A DNA stretch of 64,000 bases from an uncultured Bacteroidales bacterium. GTDB taxonomy: Bacteria; Bacteroidota; Bacteroidia; Bacteroidales; Muribaculaceae. Position numbers and translations under genes: made by a program. This document shows positions 43,629 to 53,279 of the stretch, in pieces. Under the pieces are notes generated by a model. That model was not told where the DNA came from and ran no database searches. It saw only the letters and a list, made by a program, of their open reading frames with translations. The DNA is taken from contig CADBBK010000002.1 in assembly GCA_902792895.1 (NCBI GenBank), forward strand, positions 1-64,000, written 5' to 3'. The first letter of the stretch is position 1, and each line of letters begins with the position of its first letter.

Positions 43629-44561
43629 TCAGGGCTTGACAACCTTGCCCTGGCGACGCATCAGTTTCAGGGCATTGTTGAGGATGCCGTTGACAAACTG
43701 GCCGCTGCCAGCGGTGCTGAAGTTTTTGGCCAGCTCAATGTATTCGTTGAGCGTCACTGCAGTCGGGATGCTCTCAAAGTTGCGCAACTCAGCCATGGCG
43801 GTGCACATGATGATGCGGTCCATGAGCACGATGCGGTCCTTGTCCCAACGGCTGTTCTCCACAAGTTCGTCGATGGTGGCGTTGTTCTCGGGCATTTGCA
43901 TGACGGTAGCCTTGAACAACTCCTTGCCGAATTGGCTGTCCTCCTCGTCCTTGAACATGGGCATGATGGCATCCTCGTCACCCTCGGCGATGCGCCTGAA
44001 GGTCTTGCACACAAACTGTCCCATCAGTTCGGTGTCGTCCTCGGTCCAGAACAGTGAACGCTGCTCGATGGCATCGGTCATGTTGGGGTCGGGGATAATC
44101 ACCAGTTTCATGAGCTGCTGCCACAGCAGGCTGTCGCCCGTCATGGTGTCGTCGTCATCGCTCATGTAGTCATTGTACAGGTCACTCTTGAGCACCTTGT
44201 CGAGCATCAGCCGCTCGAAGATGGGATCATCGTTCCAGGTGACGGTGTGATCGCTGGCGAACTGCTGCAACTGCTCGTTGTCGGCAAGGGCGGCAACCAG
44301 GCGGTTGTTGACAAACTTCATGTTGGGGTTTTTCTCTTCCTCGGTGGGCAGATATTTGTTACGGGCCTCATCGAGGTGCATCTCCTGGATGTGGGTTAAC
44401 TCCACGGGCAGGCGCATGAGATAATGGTACAGTTCGTAAGTCTTCTCGAGGCATGTCTCAAGCCCCTTGAGCGCACTGTCGAGCGTGCGGTCAGGACGGG
44501 TAAGCATATAGGAGTACAGATTCTGTACAACTTTAGTTCGGATTAAAACTCGATTTATCAT
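43629..44561 (-). CDS. nusB: Transcription antitermination factor NusB (long form)
   Basis: The 310-residue protein is about twice the usual length; Bacteroidota NusB carries an extra N-terminal half before the RNA-binding domain. The C-terminal half holds DELVENSRWDKDRIVLMDRI and PTAVTLNEYIELAKNFSTAG, matching NusB helices. It starts at MINRVLIRTK (44561), not the upstream in-frame ATG at 44612, because a TTG-N20-TAACTTTG promoter places the transcript start near 44575. Confidence 0.9.
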   Translation of the reverse strand: MINRVLIRTKVVQNLYSYMLTRPDRTLDSALKGLETCLEKTYELYHYLMRLPVELTHIQEMHLDEARNKYLPTEEEKNPNMKFVNNRLVAALADNEQLQQFASDHTVTWNDDPIFERLMLDKVLKSDLYNDYMSDDDDTMTGDSLLWQQLMKLVIIPDPNMTDAIEQRSLFWTEDDTELMGQFVCKTFRRIAEGDEDAIMPMFKDEEDSQFGKELFKATVMQMPENNATIDELVENSRWDKDRIVLMDRIIMCTAMAELRNFESIPTAVTLNEYIELAKNFSTAGSGQFVNGILNNALKLMRRQGKVVKP

Positions 44562-44581
44562 AATATCATCGTTTGAACTTG

Positions 44582-44612
44582 CAAAGTTAGTTAAAAATGG
44601 CGGCTTGGGCAA
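44582..44612 (-). promoter_or_regulatory. nusB operon promoter (TTG-N20-TAACTTTG)
   Basis: On the minus strand TTG (44610-44612) and TAACTTTG (44582-44589) have exact 20-bp spacing. The leader before nusB would be only about 14 nt. Confidence 0.65.
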
Positions 44613-44624
44613 CTAAAAAGGCGC

Positions 44625-45383
44625 CTATTCCATGATTTGATGGTCTGCGAGACGCTGGCGCACCACTTCATAAATCATAATGCCGCCAGCCACCGACACA
44701 TTCAGCGAATTGATGTGCCCGAACTCGGGGATGACCACCTGGGTGTCGCACAGCTTCATGATTTCGGGCGAAATGCCTTTGTCTTCGGCTCCCAGCACGA
44801 TAGCCACGGGAACAGTGAAGTCGGCCGCAGTGTAGGACATCTCGCTCTTGTCACTGGTGCCTACAATCCTGAAACCGCTGTCGCGCAGCAGGCGCACGGC
44901 GCTCACCAGATTGTGCTCGCGGCACACCGGCAGGTAGTTGAGCGCTCCCGCCGAGGTCTTCACGGCATCGGCATTGACGCTGACGCTCTCGCGGTCAGGG
45001 ATGACGATGGCGTTCACACCGGCGCACTCACAGGTGCGGGCCACAGCGCCAAAGTTGCGCACGTCGGTCACACCGTCAAGCACCACGACAAACGGGTTGG
45101 CTCCCTGGTCAAACAGTTGCGGCACGAGGTCTTCGACGCGATAATAGGTGACGGCTGCCAGCATGGCCAGCACACCCTGGTGGTTGCGGCGGGTGATACG
45201 GTCAATCTTCTGGACTGGCACTCGCTGCACGGGCACATGCAGTTGACGGGCTCGCTCGATGATGTCCTGGGCAACCTCGGGGTTGAGGGTTTTGCTCAAC
45301 AGGATCTTGTCGATATCCTTAGCGGCGTCAATGGCTTCAATCACGGCATGGATGCCATAGATGTATTGTGTCTTGTCAATCAT
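44625..45383 (-). CDS. rlmB: 23S rRNA (guanosine2251-2'-O)-methyltransferase RlmB (TrmH family)
   Basis: The 252-residue SpoU-type enzyme has an N-terminal substrate-binding domain (YIYGIHAVIEAIDAAKDIDK) and the knotted SAM-binding C-terminal half (LDGVTDVRNFGAVARTCEC; LGAEDKGISPEI; LNVSVAGGIMIYEVVRQR). Assignment to RlmB rather than TrmH is by the N-terminal domain. It is 39 bp downstream of recN and may share its transcript. Confidence 0.9.
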   Translation of the reverse strand: MIDKTQYIYGIHAVIEAIDAAKDIDKILLSKTLNPEVAQDIIERARQLHVPVQRVPVQKIDRITRRNHQGVLAMLAAVTYYRVEDLVPQLFDQGANPFVVVLDGVTDVRNFGAVARTCECAGVNAIVIPDRESVSVNADAVKTSAGALNYLPVCREHNLVSAVRLLRDSGFRIVGTSDKSEMSYTAADFTVPVAIVLGAEDKGISPEIMKLCDTQVVIPEFGHINSLNVSVAGGIMIYEVVRQRLADHQIME

Positions 45384-45421
45384 AATATCACTGGTTGTTT
45401 GGGTTATCGGTCTTTATCGGG

Positions 45422-47101
45422 TTACTCGTCATGGTCAGTCCTGTGCTTGTGGTTGATGAGGGATTTCGCATTGTCGATGGCGGCCTGGTTCAGGTCCTTG
45501 CCGCTGAGCATGCGTGCCACTTCCATGACGTGCTCCTGTTCATCGAGCGGTTCCACATGGGTGAGTGTCTCGTCGTGGGTGTCGGCCTTGTACACCCGCA
45601 GGTGGTGGTCGCCATTGGCAGCCACCTGGGGCAGATGCGTGATGGTGATGACTTGGATAGAGCGTGAGATGTCGGCCATCATTTCGCCAATCATCGTGGC
45701 AACATCGCCGCTCACTCCGGTGTCCACCTCGTCAAAGATGATGCTGGGCAGCTGCATGTGCCGTGCGATGATGGTCTTGATGCAAAGCATCACACGCGAT
45801 ATCTCGCCCCCTGAGGCGGTATCCTTGACAGGCATGAGGGCCTGGTTTTTGTTGAACGCCATCATGAAATTGACGTTGTCGATGCCGCTGGGCATGAGTG
45901 CACCTTGCTTGAAGTCCACGTCAAAGGCGATGTTCTTCATGCCTAACGGCGCTGCCAGCGACAGCAGTTCGGTGCCGAAACGCTTGGCTGCCTCGTGGCG
46001 CTTAAGCGACAACTTTCCGGCAAGTTCCATGGCTGCCTTGTGGGCGGCATCGACACGGGCCCTGAGTTCCTCAATGATGTCATCGTTGTGCTCGATTTCG
46101 CCTAACTGTCGCTCATAGTCACGCTGGATGGCAATCAATTGGTTGACGTCTTGTGCATTATGCTTGCGTTGCAGGGCATAGATGCTGTTCAGCCTGTCAT
46201 CGATGCGAGCGAGTTCAGCAGGGTCATCGTTGAGTGACTCCATGATGGCTCCTGCGCTCTGGGCAATATCTTTGAGCTCGATGAGGGCCGTACGTACACG
46301 TTCGCCCATCCCCTCTACATCATGCAGGTTATGCTCAGCCTCGTCGAGTCGCTGGGCAATGCCTTTGAGCCGCTCCAGAATGCCGTTTTCCTCTCCGTCA
46401 AGCTCATTCTCTACGGTCCACAATGCCTCCTTAAGCGATGTGACGTTGCTCAACTTGGCTTGTTCGGCTTCCAGCAGCTGATCCTCGTCGGGCTGCAACT
46501 GCATGGTCTGTAGCTGGTCGAGTTGGAATCGGATGTAGTCCTCGTTGTGCCGCAGTTGCTCCATGTCCTGCTGTGTCTTGTCGAGCAGTTGCACAGCATC
46601 GCGGTATTCCTGATAGTGGCTATGGTATTGGTCAAGCAGTTCGTTGTTGCCTGCAATGCTGTCGAGGATTGACAGTTGGAATGCCGGGTTCGAAAGCAAC
46701 ATGTTGCTGTGCTGGGAATGGATGTCAAGCAGTTGGGTACTCAACTCGCGCAGCACATTCAGCGGCACAGGCATGTCATTGATGAAGGCGCGGGAACGTC
46801 CGCTGGGACTCAATTCGCGCCTGAGCAGACACTCGTGCTCGTCCCAGTCAATGTCATTGTCAGCAAAGAAGCGTTCCAGCTGATAGCCGCCGATGTCAAA
46901 GGTTGCCTCGACAACTGTCTTGGCCGACGTGTCGCGGATGGCCTTGCTGTCGGCGCGCTCACCCAGGATGAGCGACAAGGCGCCCAAGATGATGGATTTG
47001 CCGGCACCGGTTTCGCCGGTGATGATGGTCAAGCCCTCGGCAAACGCGATGTCGAGTCTGTCGATGAGGGCATAATTGGAAATGTGCAGTTGCTTGATCA
47101 T
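45422..47101 (-). CDS. recN: DNA repair protein RecN
   Basis: The 559-residue SMC-like ATPase acts in double-strand break repair. It has Walker A GETGAGKSIILGALSLILG (about 30-48), a long central coiled coil (about 150-360), and the C-terminal signature/Walker B region (ASGGEISRVMLCIKTIIARH; SIIFDEVDTGVSGDVATMIG). Length is typical. porD and coaBC precede it in the same direction. Confidence 0.95.
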   Translation of the reverse strand: MIKQLHISNYALIDRLDIAFAEGLTIITGETGAGKSIILGALSLILGERADSKAIRDTSAKTVVEATFDIGGYQLERFFADNDIDWDEHECLLRRELSPSGRSRAFINDMPVPLNVLRELSTQLLDIHSQHSNMLLSNPAFQLSILDSIAGNNELLDQYHSHYQEYRDAVQLLDKTQQDMEQLRHNEDYIRFQLDQLQTMQLQPDEDQLLEAEQAKLSNVTSLKEALWTVENELDGEENGILERLKGIAQRLDEAEHNLHDVEGMGERVRTALIELKDIAQSAGAIMESLNDDPAELARIDDRLNSIYALQRKHNAQDVNQLIAIQRDYERQLGEIEHNDDIIEELRARVDAAHKAAMELAGKLSLKRHEAAKRFGTELLSLAAPLGMKNIAFDVDFKQGALMPSGIDNVNFMMAFNKNQALMPVKDTASGGEISRVMLCIKTIIARHMQLPSIIFDEVDTGVSGDVATMIGEMMADISRSIQVITITHLPQVAANGDHHLRVYKADTHDETLTHVEPLDEQEHVMEVARMLSGKDLNQAAIDNAKSLINHKHRTDHDE

Positions 47102-47116
47102 TACGCCTGCATGCGC

Positions 47117-48040
47117 TTAGTTCTGGACTTTCTTGATTTGATCCAGACGATTGGTCTCGCTAGGAAAGACTTGGTACAGCATTTCGTACACCGACTCTTT
47201 CTCGGTGGCATTGGCCTTGCTGTATACATTGATCAGTTCATCGAGCTTGGCGTCTTTGAACATCGTCAGGCAGATCGACAGAGGGGCCACCTCATAGATT
47301 TTGCCCAGGTTCTCAAGCGAGTGGGTGATGGCTGAGCGTCCCTTGTCAACGGTGATGACCATCTGGTCGAGGCCCATGCGGTGGTAGTCGTAGAGTAACT
47401 GCCTGATGGGCGACGTTGCCTTGTCGGTAAATGCGCTCAACACGGCGCTGCGGTTATTGTTGTCCTCAAAGGCTTTCCAGCCGCTCTCGCCAGTGCTTTG
47501 TGCCAGGCGCACGACTTTGGCCGCCTGTTCATAGTACGGGTCTCCGCCATTGAGTTCAAATGTGTCAAAGTCCATCGCGATGATCATGTAGGCCCAGAAG
47601 TTGAGGATCGCCGTCAGATTGTCCTTCATCTCCTCCTCCGAGAATACCAGCGGCATGTTGCGCTCATAGGTGAATTTCACCTTGGTATCCCTGAAGTTGA
47701 TGATTGCCGTTGTGTAGGTACTGTTGTACACGGGGCGCTGGGATTGAATCTGTAAGTCACCTTGCATGACACCTGTAGCGTCGTCCCATGAACTGATAGT
47801 GAATAACAGTTTGCAATAGATTCTCTCATTAATGCCAAAGGTCGCATTGGTCCACTTGTGGTCGACGTTCATGTAGTCGCTAACGGCTTGCTTGAACTCA
47901 GCGAACACATCCTTGCTGCCGTTGGTGACCTTGTCGCTGTTGACATCAACATCGCAGTTGAGCTCAAACGACTCCTCATCGGCAACGGCGCTGAAGGCGC
48001 ACGACAGCGCCACGAGCAGCATCAATAATGTTTTCTTCAT
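47117..48040 (-). CDS. porD: PorD/DUF4835 family protein
   Basis: The 307-residue protein has a signal peptide (MKKTLLMLLVALSCAFSAVA) and the DUF4835 pattern (FELNCDVDVNSDKV; SQRPVYNSTYTTAIINFRD; LVFSEEEMKDNLTAILNFWA). In Porphyromonas the family is named PorD for a link to type IX secretion; in gut Bacteroidales it persists between coaBC and recN, so that role is uncertain here. Its start overlaps the coaBC stop by four bases. Confidence 0.85.
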   Translation of the reverse strand: MKKTLLMLLVALSCAFSAVADEESFELNCDVDVNSDKVTNGSKDVFAEFKQAVSDYMNVDHKWTNATFGINERIYCKLLFTISSWDDATGVMQGDLQIQSQRPVYNSTYTTAIINFRDTKVKFTYERNMPLVFSEEEMKDNLTAILNFWAYMIIAMDFDTFELNGGDPYYEQAAKVVRLAQSTGESGWKAFEDNNNRSAVLSAFTDKATSPIRQLLYDYHRMGLDQMVITVDKGRSAITHSLENLGKIYEVAPLSICLTMFKDAKLDELINVYSKANATEKESVYEMLYQVFPSETNRLDQIKKVQN

Positions 48041-49245
48041 TGTTCAGACAGGTACTTGTGTAATACATCAACAATGTCATGGGCAACGGCGCGTTTTGAC
48101 TTGCATTGGCCCTCAATGGCCTCGCCCTTGTCGGTAAATATGGTCACCTTGTTGGTGTCGACCTGGAATCCGGCATTCTTGTCACGCAGTGAGTTCATAA
48201 CGATGAAATTCAAGTTTTTACGTTCAAGTTTTCCTTGTGCGTTGACATTTTCGTTATCAGTTTCCAGGGCAAATCCCACCGTCACCTGGTCGGGACGTTT
48301 AGCTTGTCCCACAGCGCGGGCGATGTCGGGATTGGGGATGAGGCGAAGCACAGGAGCCGCATCCTTCTCGCGCTTGATTTTCTTGTCGGCCACGTTGTCC
48401 ACACGGTAGTCGGCCACCGCAGCACACAGGATGATGGCGTCATTGTCGGACAAAGCTGCCATCACGGCATCGTGCATTTCCTCGGCAGTGGTCACGTCGA
48501 TGCGCTGAATATTGGGATGTTCGGTTTTGAGACTTACTGGTCCAGCGACCAGCGTAACAAGGGCACCGCGACTAGCACATTCCTCTGCAAGGGCAAACCC
48601 CATCTTGCCTGATGAGAAGTTGCTGATGTAACGCACCGGATCGATTTTTTCTACCGTGGGGCCGGCAGTAATGAGCACATGCTTGCCCTGCAGGTCCTCG
48701 CTGGCAGTGAAGAAATCGTCAAGGGCCTTGACAATGTTCTCGGGTTCTTCCATGCGACCCTTGCCAATCAGGTGGCTGGCCAGTTCGCCCTCGGCAGGCT
48801 CGATAATGTGGTTGCCGTAGCTGCGCAGCAACTCCAGGTTGCGCACTGTGCTCGGGTGTCGCATCATGTCCAGGTCCATAGCCGGAGCGACAAATACCGG
48901 GGCTTTTGCCGACAGGTAGGTCGTTACCAGCATATTGTCGGCAACGCCATTTGCCATCTTGCCGATTGTCGAGGCAGTGGCCGGAGCGATAATCAGGGCA
49001 TCGGCCCACAGTCCCAGGTCCACATGGCTGTTCCACTGACCGGTGTTGGCGGTGAAGAACTCGCTGATGACGGGTTTGCCGCTCAATGTCGAGAGTGTCA
49101 ACGGCTGGATGAACTGCTTGGCATTGGGAGTCATGATAACCTGCACCTCGGCGCCAGCCTTGACGAGCAGTCGCGTGAGTGTGGCGCACTTGTAGGCAGC
49201 GATGCCGCCCGTGATGCCCAGGATGATGTGCTTGCCTTTCAACAT
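48037..49245 (-). CDS. coaBC: Bifunctional phosphopantothenoylcysteine decarboxylase / synthetase
   Basis: The 402-residue enzyme performs two steps of CoA synthesis. The N-terminal flavoprotein CoaC domain (LGITGGIAAYKCATLTRLLV; the active-site His in WNSHVDLGLWADALIIAPAT) is followed from about 190 by the CTP-dependent CoaB domain (VLITAGPTVEKIDPVRYISN; SSGKMGFALAEE). It is followed by porD with a 4-bp overlap. Confidence 0.96.
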   Translation of the reverse strand: MLKGKHIILGITGGIAAYKCATLTRLLVKAGAEVQVIMTPNAKQFIQPLTLSTLSGKPVISEFFTANTGQWNSHVDLGLWADALIIAPATASTIGKMANGVADNMLVTTYLSAKAPVFVAPAMDLDMMRHPSTVRNLELLRSYGNHIIEPAEGELASHLIGKGRMEEPENIVKALDDFFTASEDLQGKHVLITAGPTVEKIDPVRYISNFSSGKMGFALAEECASRGALVTLVAGPVSLKTEHPNIQRIDVTTAEEMHDAVMAALSDNDAIILCAAVADYRVDNVADKKIKREKDAAPVLRLIPNPDIARAVGQAKRPDQVTVGFALETDNENVNAQGKLERKNLNFIVMNSLRDKNAGFQVDTNKVTIFTDKGEAIEGQCKSKRAVAHDIVDVLHKYLSEQ

Positions 49246-49276
49246 GATGCAATAGGGGAGTGATGGTTGAATGCTA

Positions 49277-50059
49277 TTATTTTTTCTTGTATTGGATATA
49301 CAACCGTGTGAGCACCTGCTTGGTGTTCTCGGGGAAGTCGCTCTTCATCATCCAGTCGTAGTAACCGAAGTCGAGTTTGGTGAGTACTTCCTCAACGGTT
49401 TTTCCCTTGTGCTTGCCGAAGTTGAACACTGGCTGTTTCTGCTCATTGTAGATAATGCGTCCGGCCAAGTCCACATTGCGGTTGTGGGAAGAGTACTGTG
49501 AGAGATATTCAACGTCATTCTGCAGGGGCTCAGCGTCATCGGCATAACGGTCCAGCTGGGCCTTCAGCACCTCAAGGGTGGTCTTGGCATCATCGGCTGC
49601 CGAATGGTGATTCCCCATCGGGTGGCCACAGTAGAAGATGCAGGCTGCCTCCAGGTCACGTTTTTCGCGCTTGTGGTAGATGGTCTGCACATCGATGAAC
49701 TTGTGCTGTGACGGGTCAAATTCCACTCCCGCCTTGCTCATCTCCTGTGCCAACAGGGGGATGTCAAAGTGGTTGCTGTTGAAGCCCGCAATGTCGCAGC
49801 CCTCAAACACGCGTGCAATGTCGTGGGCACGCTCCTTGAAGGTCGGTTCGCCCACGAGCATCTCGTTGGTGATGTGGTGCACGTCAATGGCCTGCTGCGG
49901 AATTACCTTCTCCGGATTGAAACGGTAGGTCTTGCTCTCCTCGTGTCCGTCAGGAAATACCTTGACATAGGACAACTCGATGATGCGGTCCTCGGTGATA
50001 TTGAGACCGGTTGACTCCAGGTCAAATACCACGAGCGGACGTTTCAGGTTCAGTTCCAT
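49277..50059 (-). CDS. DEDDh 3'-5' exonuclease (DnaQ-like)
   Basis: The 260-residue protein has the exonuclease motifs: ExoI VFDLESTGLNITEDRIIELS, ExoII FNSNHFDIPLL and ExoIII HSAADDAKTT. It resembles the epsilon proofreading subunit of polymerase III or exonuclease X. The C-terminus (VFNFGKHKGKTVEEVL; YDWMMKSDFPENTKQVL) has a small domain typical of Bacteroidota homologues. It lies between dnaN and coaBC, supporting a replication role. Confidence 0.9.
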   Translation of the reverse strand: MELNLKRPLVVFDLESTGLNITEDRIIELSYVKVFPDGHEESKTYRFNPEKVIPQQAIDVHHITNEMLVGEPTFKERAHDIARVFEGCDIAGFNSNHFDIPLLAQEMSKAGVEFDPSQHKFIDVQTIYHKREKRDLEAACIFYCGHPMGNHHSAADDAKTTLEVLKAQLDRYADDAEPLQNDVEYLSQYSSHNRNVDLAGRIIYNEQKQPVFNFGKHKGKTVEEVLTKLDFGYYDWMMKSDFPENTKQVLTRLYIQYKKK

Positions 50060-50154
50060 TATTCGTTGGTGTTTTCTTTCTTGAGTCGCTAGTTGTCTGT
50101 TTTAGGCAAAAGTAACGGTACTTAACACTAAAAACTTACAACTTCAAAAAACTC

Positions 50155-51273
50155 TTAGAACATCATGGGCATCTGCAGCACGATGAGATCTTCACCGGCC
50201 TTCTGCTCACTGGGAACAAACACACCTGCGCGTGCGGGATCGAGCAACTTGAGGAATACGCCGTCGCAGTCGATGTTGCTCACTACCTCGATGACATCAG
50301 CGCTCTTGAAGCCGATGTTCATGGGCTCACCGTTGTACTCACAGGTGATGGTCTCCTCGGCCGAGGTGGAGTGGTCGATATCCTGGGCGGTAAGTACCAC
50401 CTCGGTGGGACGCAGGTCCAGACGCACCAGACCGCCTACGTTGGCAAACACAGCCACACGGCGCACGGCATTGAGCAGCGTCATGCGGTCAACGGCCATG
50501 GTGTAGGGATTGTCCTCGGGGATTACCGAGTTATAGTTAGGATAACGTCCGTTGATGAAGCGGCACGACAACTGGTAGTCGGCGTTCTCAAACGTGGCGC
50601 TGTTCTCGTCGATGGTGATGTTCACCGGCTCCTCGCTGTTGCGCTCAATGATGTTGGCAAGGATAGACGCAGGCTTGGCGGGGAGGATGAAATTGCGCTC
50701 AAAGTTGGGAGTTACATTGGTCTGACGGTAACGAACCAGCTTGTGTGAGTCGCTGGCAACATACACGATCATGTCGGGCTTGATGTCCCAATAGATTCCC
50801 ATGAATTGGGGATGCATGTCGTCGTTGCCCACGGCAAACAGCGTGTGGCCGATACCTGCAGCAATGCTCTTGGAGGGCAGCGTGAACTGGCGCACGTCAT
50901 TGGCATTGGCAGCCTTCTCGGGGTACTCGTCGCCATTGAGGGCCACGGCATCGTAGTAACCATTGACGTAGGTCATCTTCACGGCCAAGGTCTCATCGTT
51001 GATCTCAAAGGTCAGTGCCGTGTCGGGTAACTCCTTCAGTGAGTTGATGGTGCGTTTCACATCAAGGGCAAATTTGCCGCTTCCCTCTACATTCTGCACT
51101 TCGATGTTGGTCGTCAGACGAGTTTCCATGTCGCTGCCGGTAACCACGAGGCGATCGCTTTGCAATTCAAACAGGAAATTGTCAAGAATAGCATAGGCGT
51201 TCTTGCTGCTCACCACTTTGCTCACCGCGTTCAAGCGGTTGAGCAATAATTTACTTTGAACGTTGAATTTCAT
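50155..51273 (-). CDS. dnaN: DNA polymerase III sliding clamp (beta)
   Basis: The 372-residue protein is the ring clamp that tethers the replicative polymerase. It shows three similar domains; MKFNVQSKLLLNRLNAVSKV begins it and the end VPSEQKAGEDLIVLQMPMMF fits the conserved C-terminus. It is the first gene of the minus-strand run through rlmB. dnaA is not adjacent, so an origin is not indicated. Confidence 0.96.
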   Translation of the reverse strand: MKFNVQSKLLLNRLNAVSKVVSSKNAYAILDNFLFELQSDRLVVTGSDMETRLTTNIEVQNVEGSGKFALDVKRTINSLKELPDTALTFEINDETLAVKMTYVNGYYDAVALNGDEYPEKAANANDVRQFTLPSKSIAAGIGHTLFAVGNDDMHPQFMGIYWDIKPDMIVYVASDSHKLVRYRQTNVTPNFERNFILPAKPASILANIIERNSEEPVNITIDENSATFENADYQLSCRFINGRYPNYNSVIPEDNPYTMAVDRMTLLNAVRRVAVFANVGGLVRLDLRPTEVVLTAQDIDHSTSAEETITCEYNGEPMNIGFKSADVIEVVSNIDCDGVFLKLLDPARAGVFVPSEQKAGEDLIVLQMPMMF

Positions 51274-51326
51274 ACAGTTATGTCTCTTTATAGCATTATT
51301 AATTTGTTGTTCTTTCTTTTAACCTA

Positions 51327-51334
51327 CAAATATA
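51327..51334 (-). promoter_or_regulatory. -7 box (TATATTTG) of dnaN
   Basis: On the minus strand TATATTTG lies 53 bp before the dnaN ATG. A TTTG box at normal spacing is not seen. Confidence 0.45.
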
Positions 51335-51375
51335 GTGTTTTTTTCTTTAATGAGATGTAGCTGTTGATAAAAAAA

Positions 51376-51415
51376 CGAAAAAAAGCGTCATCGATTGCCT
51401 CGATAACGCTTTTTA
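51376..51415 (-). terminator. Terminator of the DUF1015 gene
   Basis: AAAAGCGT...ACGCTTTT pair around a CGAT/TCG inner stem, with T-rich sequence following on the minus strand, 50 bp after the stop. Confidence 0.65.
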
Positions 51416-51464
51416 AGCATTTCAGTTTCCAGTTTCAGGAAAACTGCCGATTGTCAACTGAGCA

Positions 51465-52709
51465 TCAGTCCAGCTTGTGGATGATGAGACCCGAACGCAG
51501 CTTGGGCTCGAACCAGGTGGCCTTGGGAGGCATGATCTTGCCGCTATCGGCGATGTCGATGATCTGCTTCATGGTTACGGGATACAGAGCCAGAGCCATC
51601 TTCATCTCACCGCTATCGACGCGCTGCTTCAACTCGCCCAGGCCGCGGATGCCGCCGACGAAGTCGATGCGCTTGTCGGTGCGCAGGTCGGTGATGCCCA
51701 GGATGTCGCGCAGGATGTAGTCGCTGCTGATGGTAACGTCGAGAACACCGATGGGATCGTTGTCGTCATAGGTGCCTTCCTTGGCAGTCAGCGAGTACCA
51801 CTTGCCACCCAGATAGAGGGAGAAGTTGTGCAGCTTGGCGGGCTTATAGATTTCGGTGCCCTTCTCCTCGACGATGAATTTCTCACCCAGCTTCTCAAGG
51901 AACTGCTCCTCGGTGTTGCCGTTCAGGTCAACAACCACGCGGTTGTAGTCCATAACCTTGAGGTGAGACTGCGGGAAGCAAACTGCCAGCAGGTAGTTGT
52001 ACTCCTCGGTGCCGTTGTGGTTGGGATCGGCTTTAGCCTTCTCCTCGCCCACGTGGGCAGCAGCAGCGGTGCGGTGGTGACCATCAGCGATATAGAGGTA
52101 AGGAATCTCACCGAATGCACGGGTGATGGTGTCGATGGTCTCTTTGTCCTTGATGACCCACAAGGTGTGGCCGATGCCGTCCTCGCTCACGAAGTCATAC
52201 TCGGGAGTGGTCTGGGCGGTGCGGATCAGGATATCCTGCAGGATGCTGTTATCGGGGAATGCCAGGAACACCGGCTCGATGTTGGCATTGTTGATCTCGA
52301 TGTGGTGCATACGGTCAGCCTCTTTCTCGCGGCGGGTAAGCTCGTGCTTTTTGATGCGGCCGGTGAGGTAGTCCTCAACGTTGGCGCCTACCACAAAGCC
52401 GTACTGAGTGCGGCCGTCCATGGTCTGGGCATAGATATAGTAGTACTCCTCGGGATCCTGAACGAGCCAACCCTTGTCCTGGAACTTCTTGAAGTTCTCG
52501 ACAGCCTTGTCATAGACCTTGGGCTCATGTTCGCCAGTACCGGGTTCGAAGTCGATTTCCGGCTTAATGATGTGATACAGAGACATCTCGTTGTCGCCGG
52601 CCTCGGCACGTGCCTCTTCACTGGAGAGGACGTCGTAGGGCTTGGATGCTACTTTCTCTACTAACTCTTTCGGCGGTCTTACGCCACGGAACGGTTTTAC
52701 TTTAGCCAT
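51465..52709 (-). CDS. DUF1015 family protein
   Basis: The 414-residue protein carries the DUF1015 signatures PFRGVRPPKELVEKVASKPY, DVLSSEEARAEAG, and YIADGHHRTAAAAHVGEEKA. The family (COG4198) is of unknown biochemical function; a HxxR-type site in GHHR suggests an enzyme. From memory, related genomes place it next to serine-biosynthesis genes, but none is seen here. Confidence 0.85.
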   Translation of the reverse strand: MAKVKPFRGVRPPKELVEKVASKPYDVLSSEEARAEAGDNEMSLYHIIKPEIDFEPGTGEHEPKVYDKAVENFKKFQDKGWLVQDPEEYYYIYAQTMDGRTQYGFVVGANVEDYLTGRIKKHELTRREKEADRMHHIEINNANIEPVFLAFPDNSILQDILIRTAQTTPEYDFVSEDGIGHTLWVIKDKETIDTITRAFGEIPYLYIADGHHRTAAAAHVGEEKAKADPNHNGTEEYNYLLAVCFPQSHLKVMDYNRVVVDLNGNTEEQFLEKLGEKFIVEEKGTEIYKPAKLHNFSLYLGGKWYSLTAKEGTYDDNDPIGVLDVTISSDYILRDILGITDLRTDKRIDFVGGIRGLGELKQRVDSGEMKMALALYPVTMKQIIDIADSGKIMPPKATWFEPKLRSGLIIHKLD

Positions 52710-52764
52710 GATAAATTAACGGTTTTAAAAGTGTTAAATAGGTTTTTAGTTGTTTATAGATGGG

Positions 52765-53271
52765 TTATTTACGTCGTTTCTTCTTGTCATCGGCTGCTAG
52801 GCTGCGCTTGGCTTTGCGGGCACAGGTGCTGCAAGTGCCATAAACGTGCAGGCTGTAGTGGTCGGTGTTGAAGGCATTGAAGCGCCGCGCATTCATGAAA
52901 GCGGCAAAATTGGGATCTCTCACCTCCTTGACCTTTCCGCATGTGGTGCAGATTAGGTGGGTGTGGGGCAGGGTGATGCGTTCATACTGAGCCTGCATGC
53001 CTTCAAACACATGGCGGCGCAGTATCTTGGCATCCATCAGCAGCTCTACCGTATTATAAACCGTGGAGCGGCTCACACGATAACCGTCGCTATCGACCAT
53101 CTTCTGCAGGTCCTCGATGGTGAAGTGCCCGTTGATGTCCATGACACGGCGCAAAATGGCATAACGCTCAGTGGTCTTGCGCATTTCGTGGGCATCAAGG
53201 TATTCGCTGAACTTGCGGACAACGGGGTTGTTGCTGTTGGCGAATTCTTCGATATTTGGATCGGTTCTCAT
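52765..53271 (-). CDS. Fur-family metal-dependent repressor
   Basis: The 168-residue protein has the Fur winged helix (about 30-95: RYAILRRVMDINGHFTIEDL; STVYNTVELLMDAKILRR) and dimerisation/metal region (LPHTHLICTTCGKVKEV; CSTCARKAK) with the two CxxC pairs of a structural zinc. Metal specificity (iron, zinc or peroxide) cannot be called. The start MRTDPNIEEF at 53271 is preferred over a TTG at 53310, because the promoter -7 box lies between them. The tail is Lys/Arg-rich. Confidence 0.9.
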   Translation of the reverse strand: MRTDPNIEEFANSNNPVVRKFSEYLDAHEMRKTTERYAILRRVMDINGHFTIEDLQKMVDSDGYRVSRSTVYNTVELLMDAKILRRHVFEGMQAQYERITLPHTHLICTTCGKVKEVRDPNFAAFMNARRFNAFNTDHYSLHVYGTCSTCARKAKRSLAADDKKKRRK

Positions 53272-53279
53272 CGGTGTGA

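Noticed and set aside
47117-48040. PorD as proof of an active type IX secretion system
   Set aside because: No other Por component and no T9SS C-terminal sorting domain was seen in the window; the family is kept in gut Bacteroidales without clear secretion.
50155-51273. Replication origin next to dnaN
   Set aside because: No dnaA gene, DnaA-box cluster or AT-rich origin-like stretch was seen beside it.
51477-52664. 395-residue plus-strand frame opposite the DUF1015 gene
   Set aside because: Antisense shadow; the DUF1015 signatures read cleanly on the minus strand.
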